Assembly (NCBI GenBank): GCA_003508835.1
Contig: PUFA01000288.1
Coordinates: 682,001 to 746,000 of the forward strand
Direction: 5' to 3'
Origin: Eonycteris spelaea
Taxonomy: Eukaryota; Chordata; Mammalia; Chiroptera; Pteropodidae
Length of the DNA stretch: 64,000 bases
Positions 49,985 to 60,812 of the stretch are shown one piece after another. Both the position numbers and the translations under genes were made by a program. Numbering within the stretch: the stretch's first letter is position 1; each line of letters opens with the position of its first letter. The notes beneath the pieces were generated by a model. It made no database searches, was not told the origin of the DNA, and saw only the letters and a program-made list of their open reading frames with translations.

Positions 49985-50433
49985 TGATCAAATGCTAGCA
50001 ATGATAGAGTAAAAAGAAACAGATTTAACCTCCTACCATAAACAACTGGACTAAACATATAAAACAACTGCTGTGAAACATTGAATAACAATTATCGCTG
50101 AGTTGGTGATACCTGAGAGAATAGAAACATGTGTGAGGACCCCTAGAATTGTACTAGCATTCTGAAAAGAATTTCAAAATTCAGCGAGGAAGGGGAAATC
50201 CAAATAGAATCTGTTGGCTTCACAGAGTTGGAGAAGACAAGAGATCAGAGTTAATGAGGTAGAATCACCAGAACTACATCAATAAAGAGCTCCAGAAATC
50301 TGTAGTACACCCTTGAGACTTTGTTGAGTATTAGGATATTTAAAATGATTCTCTGTAGAATTGCTAAAAATGACCATGGAGTTATATGCTGTAAATGGCC
50401 AGAGCTCATACAAGGCAAAGAGAAGTTCAAATC
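49985..50433 (+). mobile_element. Old L1 (host of the nested block), 5' UTR part 1
   Basis: Holds old L1/HAL1-type 5' leader blocks such as CTGCTGTGAAACATTGAATA and TGAGTTGGTGATACCTGAGA. The MLT1 LTR interrupts it at 50434. The left boundary is uncertain. Confidence 0.5.
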
Positions 50434-50801
50434 TGTCTTAGTCAGCTTGGGCTGCTATAACAAACTGCTATAGACTAGGTGGCTTAAACAACAAATATTT
50501 ATTTCTCACAATTCTGGAAGACAGAAAGTCCAAGATTAAAGTGCCAGCAGATCCCGTATCTTGTGAGGACCCACTCCTAGTTGGCAGGTAGCCATCTTTG
50601 CTTTGTCTTCTCACATAGCAGAGAGAGAGAGAGGAAGCAATATCTCTCATGTCTCTTCACATAAGGGCACTAATCCCATTCTGAGGACCCCACCCTCATG
50701 ACCTAATTATCTCCTAAAGGCCCCACCTCCAAATTCCATCTCATTGTAAGTTTAGATTTCAATATATAACATGTAGCCCACAAAAATTTCAACCCACCAC
50801 A
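50434..50801 (+). mobile_element. MLT1-type MaLR solo LTR
   Basis: Starts TGTCTTAGTCAGCTTGGGCT and ends TTTCAACCCACCACA. The internal order matches the MLT1 (ERVL-MaLR) LTR consensus: CTGCTATAACAAACTGCTAT, GTGGCTTAAACAACAAATAT TTATTTCTCACAATTCTGGA, ATAAGGGCACTAATCCCATT and CCACCTCCAAATTCCATCTC. At 368 bp it is close to the usual LTR size. No internal gene sequence is attached, so it is a solo LTR. MaLRs are ancient relatives of retroviruses shared by placental mammals. Confidence 0.9.
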
Positions 50802-52076
50802 GTAAATAATCTTCATTAAACACCCAACATTCAGTAGAACATTAACATGTCAGAGACATGCCTTAGCACTAGGACCAAACTTTCACTAGAGTTGAAGTTA
50901 TTAGAGATCCATGTAAAGGAACCTTAATAACAGGTACCAAAGAAATCGAACTGACCCATAATTACTAGATTACCTATAAAAAAGTCTACCTCTTTAAAGG
51001 AAGACAATAAATCCAATTACTTACATTGTAGAATATATGATAATCAGTGCCCAATCACAAATCGCTAAACATGTAAAGAAGCAAGTAAATATGACCCATA
51101 AAGAAGGGAACAAGAAAACCGTAGACTACTGTCTGTTATAAAGAGAGATGCAAAAATTATCAAGATAGTAGCAAACCAAATCCAGCAATACATAAAAAGG
51201 ATTATTAACCATGACCAAATGAGATTAATCCCAATTATGCAAGGCATATTTAACATTTGAAAAATTAATCAACATAATATGGCATATGAATATAATAAAA
51301 GCTAGAACCACATTATCTCAAAAGATGCAGAAAAGCACATGACAAAATCCAACACTCTTTCCTGATAAAAATAATCAACAAACTAGAAATAGGATGAAAC
51401 TTCCTTAACATGATAAAAACCTCTACAAACTCCCCAAACATCATACTAAATGTCAAAGACTGAAAGCTTTCTCCCTAAGATTAAGAGTAAGTCGAGGATG
51501 TTTGACTTCTCTACTACTATTCAATATTGTACTGGAAGTTCTAACCATGGCATTTATAGAAAGAAAATACATATAGATTTGAAAGAAAGGAATAAAACTA
51601 TCTCTATTTGCACAGGACGTGATTTTGTACATCGAAAATCCTAAGGAACACACACACACACATTTTAACAAATCAATGAGTTCAATAAGGTTATAAGATG
51701 AAAGCGCAATATTAAAAAATCAGCTATATTTCTATACACTAATATTTAGGGATATATTTAATATATTTAACAAAAAGTTAAAGATTTGTACTCAAAAATT
51801 GTTGAAGAAATTAAAGACCTAAATAAATGGAAAGTCATCTCACATTTATTGATCTGAGAAATTAGTATTAGTTAATGGCAAAAACCCCAAACTGACCTAA
51901 AGATTTGATGTAATCCTTATTAAAACCTCAGTTAGCTTTTTTGAGGAAATTGAGTAGCTGATCTTCAAATTCAGAGAGAAAGGGACCCAGACTAGCCACA
52001 CATTCTGAAAAAAGAGGAACAAAGTTGGAAAAATCAAACTTCCTACACTGTCAGACCTAAAAATTTAAGTATGCCT
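50802..52076 (+). mobile_element. Old L1 host: 5' UTR part 2 joined to ORF2
   Basis: 50802-51110 is L1 leader-like (TGTAAAGAAGCAAGTAAATA then TGACCCATAAAGAAGGGAAC). From about 51112 it reads ORF2 reverse transcriptase sequence (GAGATGCAAAAATTATCAAG, then AAAAGGATTATTAACCATGA CCAAATG and CTACTATTCAATATTGTACT). ORF1 and the endonuclease are missing, so this copy has an internal deletion near 51110. Decayed throughout. Confidence 0.75.
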
Positions 52077-52527
52077 TGACATATCAGAGCTGCACAGAGC
52101 CCTGTGAGTTTCTCTACTCCTACCAGACACACTCCCCCACCAAGCAGGAAAGAATTTCTCCTTGACTAGTTCCCCTATAGGGTGGGCCATACAGACCCCA
52201 CTAGCTCTTCACTCTAATGGGTTTCAGTCCCTGCCAGGTCATGAAATTATTTAAACAAGCCAACCACATCCTCCTGTGGGAAACAGGAATTCCCACCCTC
52301 TGTTACTGCAAAGCCTGCTTCCCACAACTATTGCTGGTTCACTCTTCTCCCATGTGCAACCTCCATGTCACCTTGCATGGCATGTGGTGTCCTCCTCTAC
52401 CAGGCTATGAGTATATATGACTAATAAATTGCTACCAGTCTCAGCTCTCCTGCCCTAGGTGTCATGTTTAACCATCTTATGCTTTAGGGTTTGGGATCCC
52501 CCCTTTACCAACAGGGTGAATATGACA
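52077..52527 (+). mobile_element. Solo LTR of an endogenous retrovirus
   Basis: A GC-richer 451-bp block interrupts the L1 ORF2 text. Its ends, TGACATATCA and GAATATGACA, form an imperfect inverted repeat with terminal TG and CA. Inside are a TATA-like box (GAGTATATATG, about 52406) and a polyadenylation-type AATAAA (about 52423), as in gammaretrovirus-like (class I) LTRs. No gag, pol or env sequence is attached, so it is a recombined solo LTR. A matching 4-6 bp target duplication is not clear. The family is not named. Confidence 0.7.
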
Positions 52528-53065
52528 GTCCAAACTCAAATATTCCAAAGGTAATCAAACATCTCTCAATTATAAAACTTATTGAAAAGCTATAGGAATC
52601 AAGGTTATATGGCACTAGCATAAGGATAGACAGATATATCAATGTTATAAAATTGAGAGCCCACAAATAAACCCTTACATTTATAGTCAGCTGATTTTCA
52701 ATAATAGTGCTAAAACAATTCAATGTGGAAAGGATAATCTTTTTTTTTTTTTTTTTTTTTTTTTACTAATGGTGCTAGGACAACTGGATATCCACATGTG
52801 AAATAATGAAATTTGACTTCTTAACTCAAAATATATTTTTTAAAAACCACCCAAATCTCCAAACAAATGAATGACAAATATAAGAACTAAAACTAGAAAA
52901 CTCTTAGAGGAAAACATTGGTGTTAATTGTTATGACCTTGCATTAGGAAATGTTTTCTTAAATACGATACCAAAAAGTACTAGTAAACAAAGAAAAATAA
53001 CTTGAATTTTTTTTCAAAACTAAATAATTTTGTGTTTCAAAGGACACTATCAAGAAAGTGAAGCC
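52528..53065 (+). mobile_element. Old L1 host, ORF2 continued
   Basis: Resumes after the LTR: GGCACTAGCATAAGGATAGA, then CTAATGGTGCTAGGACAACT GGATATCC and AGGACACTATCAAGAAAGTG, the normal order of the ORF2 C-terminal part. A T-run (52740-52764) lies inside. Element B interrupts it at about 53066. Confidence 0.85.
52740..52764. repeat. (T)25 homopolymer inside L1 ORF2
   Basis: Twenty-five T's replace the short 'cttttc' of the L1 text, with L1 continuing on both sides. It is an expanded internal run, not an antisense retroposon tail. Confidence 0.9.
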
Positions 53066-55401
53066 AGTCAAGGTGGCAGAGTAGGTAAACACTGTGCTTA
53101 CATTATCTTTTACCACATCAAAATTACAATCAAACTAAAGAACAACCGTCAGTGAGAATCATCTGAAGTCTAGCTGAACAAAAGTCCTATAATTAAGAGC
53201 ATAGAGAAGAAGCCACCTTGACACTGGTAGGAGGGGCGGAGATATGGCTGATCTCACACCCAAGTGTGGTGGTTAAAAATCGGGAGAGATATCCTGGCTA
53301 CAGAGTTTCCCTTGGAGGAGCGAGGGGTTTCAGCTTCACACCAGGCTCTCCAGCCCAAGGTTTCCATGCCAAGAGAAGTTCCCACAAATTCTGGATGTGA
53401 AAATCAGCAGAGATTATGTCAGAGTGAGAGGGCTGTAGGAGTCCCAAGCATTTCTCTTACAGGGGACAGCCACGAACTTACTCAATGACAGACTCACTTG
53501 CTCTGAGCTACAGCACTGGGGCAACAGCTTAGAAGGTGCCAGGAATATATGGAGAGGAACTGAATTTTCTGGCTTTAGGGTGAGGACTGGAGTTGCAGCT
53601 TTCTCCCATACAAGAGGGCTGACAGACTCCCTTTCTTTGTTAAACCCTCCCTGCTCCAAGTGTGTAGATGCAGGCAGCCACCCTATGACTCTCCATCAAA
53701 CTAGCTAACACTGTTTGCCCCACCTTGGTGATTTCCTAAGACCCCTCCCCACTCAATTTGAGGGCCCACCCAAGCTACTTCCAGTAGCTTTTTCATAAAA
53801 ACACATCTTAGCTCAAGCTGCAAAATTTCCTACAATCTCTCAAAAGTTCACAAAACCCAAAGAAGCAGCATCTGACCTCACCATGCCCCATAACTCTTGC
53901 TGAGCAGCCCCAAGTCCAGCTCCAGTGTCAGCAAGCCTCGGTTCTTGGCTTGACCTCTCAAAACACATTCAAGTCCAGTGTGGGTAATAGCCATCTGTGG
54001 ATTGTTTGGTGGCTCATGCCAGGTGGCCCTGGGCAAGAAATAGGCTCCCAGGAGGTCTCAGTCTGGCTTGCCTGGTGGCCAGCTTCTGACCAAGCCAGAG
54101 CACCACCCAGGTGCTTCGGTGGACAACACAACCAAAGGGCAGACTAAACAGGCACCAGAGCCCTGATAAAATAAATCTATCCTCTTAGGATCAGCCCATG
54201 AACAACAGGCCCTCTACTAAAGTCACAGCCAGTCCTCACAACCAATCTGCTGGAGGGTCAATCCCCCCATTGACAATAGGAAGGCACACACAACCCATAC
54301 AAGTGACACACTTAGAGCACCTGGCTTAGGACACTGACTACATAAAGCCACTCTACTAAAATCAGGAGACATAGCAGCTCTACCTAACACATAGAAATAA
54401 TCACAGGAAGACAACCAAAATGGAGAGACAAAGAAACATGTCCCACATGAAAAAAAAAAAAAAAACAGGATGAAGCTCCAGAAAAATAACTCAACAAAAT
54501 GGAGACAAACAATCTACCAGTTAGAGTTCAAAACACTGGTTATACGGCTCTTCAATAAACTTAGAAGACTAGAATGAACTCAGTGAGAACTTTAACAGAG
54601 AGATAGGACACATAAAAAGAACCAGTCAGAAGTGAAGAAGATATTAGAGGGAATCAACAGTAGATTAGATGAAGCAGAGAATCAAATCAGTAGTATAGAA
54701 GAGGTAGCAGAAAACACCCAATCGGAACAGTAATATCAAGAATATCAACATCCACATCAAAAGTGTACCAGAAAGAGAAGAGAGAGATTAAGGAATTGAA
54801 ATTTTATTTGAATAAATAATGACAGAAAAGTTTACTAACCTGGTGAAGAAAATAAACAAACCCAAGAAAGCATAGAGATTCCCTAACAAGAAGAATTAAA
54901 AAGGCCTACATCGACATATATCATAATTAAAATGCCAAAGTTTAAAGACAGAGAATCCTAAAAGCAGTTAGTTGCCTACAAGGGACGTCCCATAAAACTG
55001 TCAGCTGATTTCTCAATAGAATCTTTGCAGGCTGGAAGAAATTGGCATGAAATATTCAAAATGATGAAAAGCAAGGATCTGCAACCAAGATTAATTCTAC
55101 CTGTCCTTAGAACTGAAGGACAGATAAAGAGCTTCTAAGACAAGAAAAAGCTAAAGGATTTCATCAACACCAAACATTTCTTTATTATAAGAAATATTAG
55201 AGGGACTACTTTAAGAAGAAAAAAAATCAAAAGTATGAATAATAAAATGACAATAACTACATATCTATCAACATTTCTTTCAATGTAAATGGATTAAATA
55301 CTCCAATCAAAAGATAGTATGGCTAAATAGGTAAGAAAACAAGACCCTTATATATGCTGCCTATGAAAGACTTCAGATCAAAAGGCAGACACACACCAAA
55401 A
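53066..55401 (+). mobile_element. L1 element B, left part (5' UTR, ORF1, start of endonuclease)
   Basis: Starts with AGCCAGTCAAGGTGGCAGAG, an L1 5'-end-like text, then an L1M 5' UTR closely parallel to element A. ORF1 remnants follow (about 54430-55060, with a CATCATAATTAAAATGCC block), then the start of the ORF2 endonuclease (about 55250-55400: TAAATGGATTAAATACTCCA). Element C interrupts it at about 55400, and it resumes at about 57835. It is inserted in the old L1 ORF2. Confidence 0.82.
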
Positions 55402-57834
55402 AAAGGCATAGATTATACAGCTCTGTTTATCCCTCTGGCGACCAAATCAAAGTTTTGATGGAAACAAGGAGAAAACAGCAAGGAAAAATTTCCAGGGATT
55501 TAGATGAACAAGCCATACAACTATGGAGAAATCTAAGAAATTGCCCTGCAAAGGAGAAGATAAGATGGGGCGAGGATGTGAGGCTGCCTGGTCCCAAGGC
55601 TGAGTGGGACAGAGGCTGCTGCAGAGGCAGCTGCAGACAACTCTTAAGGGCTGTTTCCACAAGCTGACTTTCACTGTGATGGACCTGATCCCTCTTAGCA
55701 CCAGTGCCAGTTCGGCTGCACAGGGGGCACCAGGGACTTAAAGGGGAACACTGAGTTGTCAGAGTGAGGGCTAAGGTGAAACTCACTTTGTACAGAAGTG
55801 CCAGCGGTATCCATTGTTCCTCTACTGAGTGCTTCCCCTCCCAGTAGGTGGACTCAGCACCTGCATAGCGAAGATGTCATCAAACTGGATAATAGAGATT
55901 GCTTCACCCAGAGGATTCTCTAAAACTCTTTATCTCCCAACTCGTGGTGCCAAACAAGCCACATCCATGTTTATCCTCAGCGAGTCAGGTGCTCCTTGTT
56001 TAGCAGCGCCTAGACTCACATTAGTGGCACCTGGCCTCAGTTTCTGGTGTAGCCTTGTGAGGCAACTATAAGCATAGCATCTGTGGATTGCTTGCTGAAT
56101 CTTAACAGGTGGCCTCAGAGGGGCACAGACTTGGGCTAAATTTGTCCTGCAGCTGAACCCCTCTCAAGACTGTGCTACTGGACACCTACTACACAAATTC
56201 ACACTAATAAGACTGGGAGACTTAAGAGATTTACGTAGTACCTAGAAACAGACACAGAGAGGCAGCCAAAATAAGAAGGCCAAGAAGCAGAAACCATATG
56301 AGAGAACAGAACAGAGATCCAGAAATAACGAGTTAAAGCAATCTAACAGATGCAGAGTTCAAAACTGGTTATAAAGATGCTCAATGAACTTATGGGAGGT
56401 GTAGATGAATTCAGTGAGAATTTTAACAAAGAGATTTAAAAAACATAAAAATGGAAATGGAAATTATAAAAGGGAACCAATCAGAAATGAAGAACACATT
56501 ATCTGAGATGAGAAAATATTAAATGAATAAACAAAGTGAATAAAGAGGATCAAATGACCTATACAGAGGATGGGAAAGCCAAGGACACTCAATCAGAATG
56601 CAAGAAAAAAGAAGCCAAGACTATAATAATAATTTAAGGAGCCTATGGGACACTATTAAAGGTAAAAATATCCATGTCATAGGGTACCTGAAGGAAAACA
56701 AGATATTGAAAGCTATTTGAAGAAATAATGATGGAAAACTTCCCTAACCTGGTGAAGGAAAATAGACATAAAACCCAGGAAGCTCAGAGAGTCCCAAAAC
56801 AGAACCCAAAGAGGCCACACCAAGACACATCACAATTAAAATGCCAAAGGTTAAAACAAAGAGAGAATCTTAAAAGCAGCAAGAGAAAAGCAGTTATTAC
56901 CTACAAGGGAGCACCCATAAGACTGGCAGCTGATTTCTCAAAAGAAACTATGCAGGCAGAAGGGCTTGGCACAAAATATTTGATGTGATGAAAACCCAGG
57001 ATCTACAACCAAGAATATTTTATCCAGCAAAATATCATTTAGAGTCAAAAGAGCTTCCCAGACAAAAAACAAGCTAAAGGAATTTATCATCACCAAGCTA
57101 GTATGACAGGAAATGTTGAAAGGATTTCTTTAAGAAAAAAACATGTATCAAAAACAAAATAAAGAATGGTAACAACTACAAGTACCCAAAAGGAAAAAAT
57201 TAAGTGTTCCAACCAAAAGATAGAATGGCTAAGGAAATAAGAAAACAAACTCCTACATATGCTGCCTACAAGAGACTCACTTCTGATTAAAAGACACACA
57301 CAGACTCAGAGGAAGGGGATGGAAAAAGATATTGCCTTGATAGACCTAGAGGGATTGTACTGAATGAAATGGGTCAGATAGAGAAAGACAAATATCACAT
57401 GATTCTATGTTTACGTGGAATCTAAAGAACAAGATCAACAACAATAACAACAAAAGTAGAAACAAACTTATAGATACAGAATATTTAGAGGGATACTAGA
57501 TGGGGGGGGGCTTGAGGGAACCAAAAAAAAGGCAAAGTGATTAAGAGGTACAAATGGATATTTGCAGAATAGACATGGAGATGTAGAGTGCAGTATGGGA
57601 AAGATAGTTAATAATGTTGTAATAAATAAGGAGGAAGAAGGGTACTAGGTTTATTGGGGTGATAACTTTGCAAGTTATGTGGATCTCTGATCACTATACT
57701 ATGCAGCTGAAACGGTATATATTGTATGCCAACTATAATTCAAAAAAAACTTATTGAATTGTGCAAAATAATACAAGCAACTAATTTCTATTATATTTCA
57801 ATAAGATAAAAAAGAAAAAGAAATAAAGAAAAAA
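55402..57834 (+). mobile_element. L1 element C: deleted L1 derivative inside element B
   Basis: Its own GC-rich 5' UTR (about 55402-56290), ORF1 (about 56300-56985), linker and the first part of the endonuclease (about 57190-57335). It then jumps to the ORF2 end at about 57336 (AAAAGATATTGCC into TTGATAGACCTAGAGGG) and ends in a 3' UTR. The deletion is larger than in A and B and has different breakpoints. The element B text on both sides (GCAGACACACACC near 55384, AGATACACAGAC near 57835) looks like a decayed target duplication. Inactive. Confidence 0.82.
56728..56988 (+). pseudogene. L1 ORF1p C-terminal domain remnant in element C
   Basis: An 86-codon open stretch with ENFPNLVKE, NPKRPHQD, a TYKGAPIR motif and ADFSKETMQA, the order of the RNA-binding and C-terminal domains of L1 ORF1p. 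It parallels the 88-codon remnant of element A. One local shift scrambles the RHIIIK block. It is a relic of the RNA chaperone, not a host gene. Confidence 0.85.
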
Positions 57835-58607
57835 AGATACACAGACTTTAAGTAAAGGGATGAAAAAAGACATTTCATGAAAATAAAAAAAAAAAAAAAG
57901 CTGAGGTAGCAATACTTATGCCAGACAAAATAGACTTTAAAACAAAGGCAAGAAACGAGAGACAAGGAAGACCCAGTAATCCCACTTCTGGGTATTTATT
58001 GAAAACCCAAAACACTACTCTGAAGGGACATGTGAATCCATATGTTCATTGCATATATTTTTATAGTTAAGATATGGAGGCAACCTGTATCATCATGGAT
58101 GAATGAAATACGAAGTAGTATTTATATATAATGGAATATTACCAAGCCATAAAAAAGAATGAAATCTTGTCATCTGCAACAACATGGCTGGACCTAGGAT
58201 ATTGTGCTAAGTGAAATAAGTCAGAGAAAATACAAGTGCCATATTATTTCACTTTTGTTCCAAAGAACAAAAAACAAACAAATAAAACAGAAACAAGCTG
58301 TAGATACAAAGAACATTTTGATGATAGCCAGGTGAGAGGTTGGGGGGAGGGTGGTAAGGAAGGGATTAAGAACTACAAATTGGTAATTATGAAATAGTCA
58401 TGGGGCTATAAAGTATAGCAGAAGGAATATAATCAATAATATTGTAATAACTATGTATAGTGCTAGGTAGGTATTAGACTTATCAGGAGGACCAGTTCAG
58501 ATGTTATATAAATGCTTAACCACTATGTTATACAGTGAAACTAATATAAAATCGAATGTCACCTGTAATGAAAAATAGAAAATAATAATAAATAAATAAT
58601 TTTAAAA
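57835..58607 (+). mobile_element. L1 element B, right part (endonuclease end, deletion junction, 3' end)
   Basis: Resumes the endonuclease text (TTTAAGTAAAGGGATGAAAA, then CAAAATAGACTTTAAAACAA AGGCAAG). At about 57967-57973 the text ending CAAGGAAGAC meets CCAGTAATCCCACTTCTGGG from the end of ORF2. The break point is the same as in element A. It runs to an L1 3' UTR ending in TAAATAAATAATTTTAAAAA near 58605. Confidence 0.85.
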
Positions 58608-59405
58608 AGAAGATAACAAAAGGACAATACAATACCACATGAAAAGATGCTTAACATCATTAGTCATTAGGGAAATAAATCAAAACCATAAATCAAAACC
58701 ACTTCACACACACTAGGTGGCTACGGTAAAAAGATGGATAACAGTTATGTGTTGACAAGGAGAAATTGGAAAAAATCTCATATATTGCTGATGGAAATGT
58801 CAAGAGAGACTGTGGCGGAAAGAGTTTGGCAGTTTCTCAAATTGTTAAACATATTAGTTAGCATGAGATTCAACCATTCTACAAATATATATCCAAGAGA
58901 ATGAAAACTTACCACCACACAAAAATGTGTACTTGAATGTTTATAGGAGCATTAGTTACAATGGCTCAAAAGTAGATACATGCAAAGTTCAATCAACTGA
59001 TGAATGGGTAAACAAAAGTGACATAAGTATACATAAATATTATTTAGCAATACAGATGCATGAAGCACAGATACATGCTACAAAAAAATGAACCCTGAAC
59101 ACATTAACCTAAGTGAAATAAGCCAGTCACAAGGACCACATATTATATGATCCTATTTTATGAAATATTCAAAATAAGCAAATCTGTAATGATAGAAAGT
59201 AGATCACTGGTTTCCAGGGAGGGAAAATGGGGAGTGAATGCTAATGGACATGGGAATTTTAGAGGAAATGATGAAAATATTCTGGAACTATAAAGTGGTA
59301 TATAGGTGCTCAACTCTGTGAACATACTAAAAACTAATGAATTGTACACTTCAAATGGGTGAATTCTATGGTAATGAGTTATATTCCAATAAGTCTGTTT
59401 AAAAA
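58608..59405 (+). mobile_element. Old L1 host, ORF2 end and 3' UTR
   Basis: Continues the L1 interrupted at 53065: CATGAAAAGATGCTTAACAT CATTAGTCATTAGGGAAATA, GTGTTGACAAGGAGAAATTG and AATGAATTGTACACTTCAAA TGGGTGAATT. It ends near 59400. About 200 bp of the expected text is missing at the element B site. Confidence 0.85.
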
Positions 59406-60800
59406 ATTAATATGCAAATGCAAAGATCTAATGTGGCTAAAACAGTCTGGAAAAAAAAACACAAAGATGGAGATCTTTTATTAATGGATCTCAAGACTCA
59501 AGACTCAGTGTTGATACTGATCAGTGACACAGAATAAAGTCCGGAATAGACACATACTTATACTGTCGGTTGATTTTACAAAGGTGCTGAGGTGATTCAA
59601 TTGGTATAATTTAGCTAAATGGTGCTATAAAGTGGAATGTCTATACAAAAAATTAAAAAAAAAAAAACACCTTTGCTTTTATCTCACACCATAAAACTAA
59701 ATAAAAATGGGTCATAGACCTAAATGAAGAGCCTAATTTTAAAAACTTATAGTATAAAATAGATGCAAAAATTTCCATTAGGTAAAGATTTTCTGAATAT
59801 GACATAAAAATATGAACTATAAAAATTTTGAAAAAGTGGAATTCATAAAGATTAAAACTTTGGTCTTCAGAAAAACATTGTTAAAAGAAAAAACATCAAG
59901 ACACAGACTGGAAAGAAACATTTGCAAAATATATACTTGATCTCAGATACAAAAACATTCTCACAACTCAAGAATACAAAAAACAATAAAATGGACAAAA
60001 CACTTAGTATTTCTCAGTTAAAGGTGTATAAATAACAAACAAAGATTATTTATCTCAACATCATCACTCATAGAGAAATGTACATTAAAACCAAGTGAGA
60101 AACTCCTGCACATCAGTAGAATGGCCAAAATTTAAAAGACTGACTAAACCAAGTTTGGGTGAGAGTGTAGAGCAACTGGAACTTTCAAACATTATTGGTG
60201 TGAATACGAAATGGTACAGGTACTTCAAAAACTATATAGCTATTTTCTGCAATATCAAATGTACATTTTTCATATGATCCAGCAATCCCACTTCTACATA
60301 TTTATCCAAGATATATTAAAATGGATGATCACACAAACACTTTTACTGAAATGCTCACAGCAGCTTTATTTAAAATAGCCCTAAATTGTGAAAAAACAGA
60401 ATAAACAAATAGTCATATACTATATAAAAAAATACTACTCAAGAATTATTAAGAGGAGCAACGAAGTGATGCACGTAATAACATGAAAAATCTCAAAAGC
60501 CTTTGCTAAGTTAAAGATGGGCACAAAAGACTCCATATAGTATGATTCAGTTTATATGAATTCTAGAAAAGAAAAAAAATACAATAATAGAAAAGGATCT
60601 ATGGCTGCCAGTGCCCAGGATTAGGGGATGGGATGCACTGAAATGGGGCATAAGGGAAATCTTCTATGTTTTTATTATGGTGCTAGATACACCTCTATGC
60701 ACATTTGTCCAAATTTATCAAATTATACACCTAAAATCGGTAACTCTTGTTGAATGCAAATTATACCTGGATAAAACTGATTAACAACAACAACAACAAT
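59406..60800 (+). mobile_element. Second L1 3' fragment, directly downstream
   Basis: Restarts in ORF2 (CTAATGTGGCTAAAACAGTC TGG) and runs through the C-terminal part (AGACTGGAAAGAAACATTTG, CCAGCAATCCCACTTCTACA) to a 3' UTR ending in TTATACCTGGATAAAACTGA and an AAC-repeat tail (60782-60812). A separate 5'-truncated copy placed against the end of the previous one. Confidence 0.85.
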
Positions 60801-60812
60801 AAAACAACAACA

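Noticed and set aside
55427..55786. 119-codon minus-strand frame
   Set aside because: It lies antisense in the GC-rich 5' UTR of L1 element C, so it is a by-product of that repeat.
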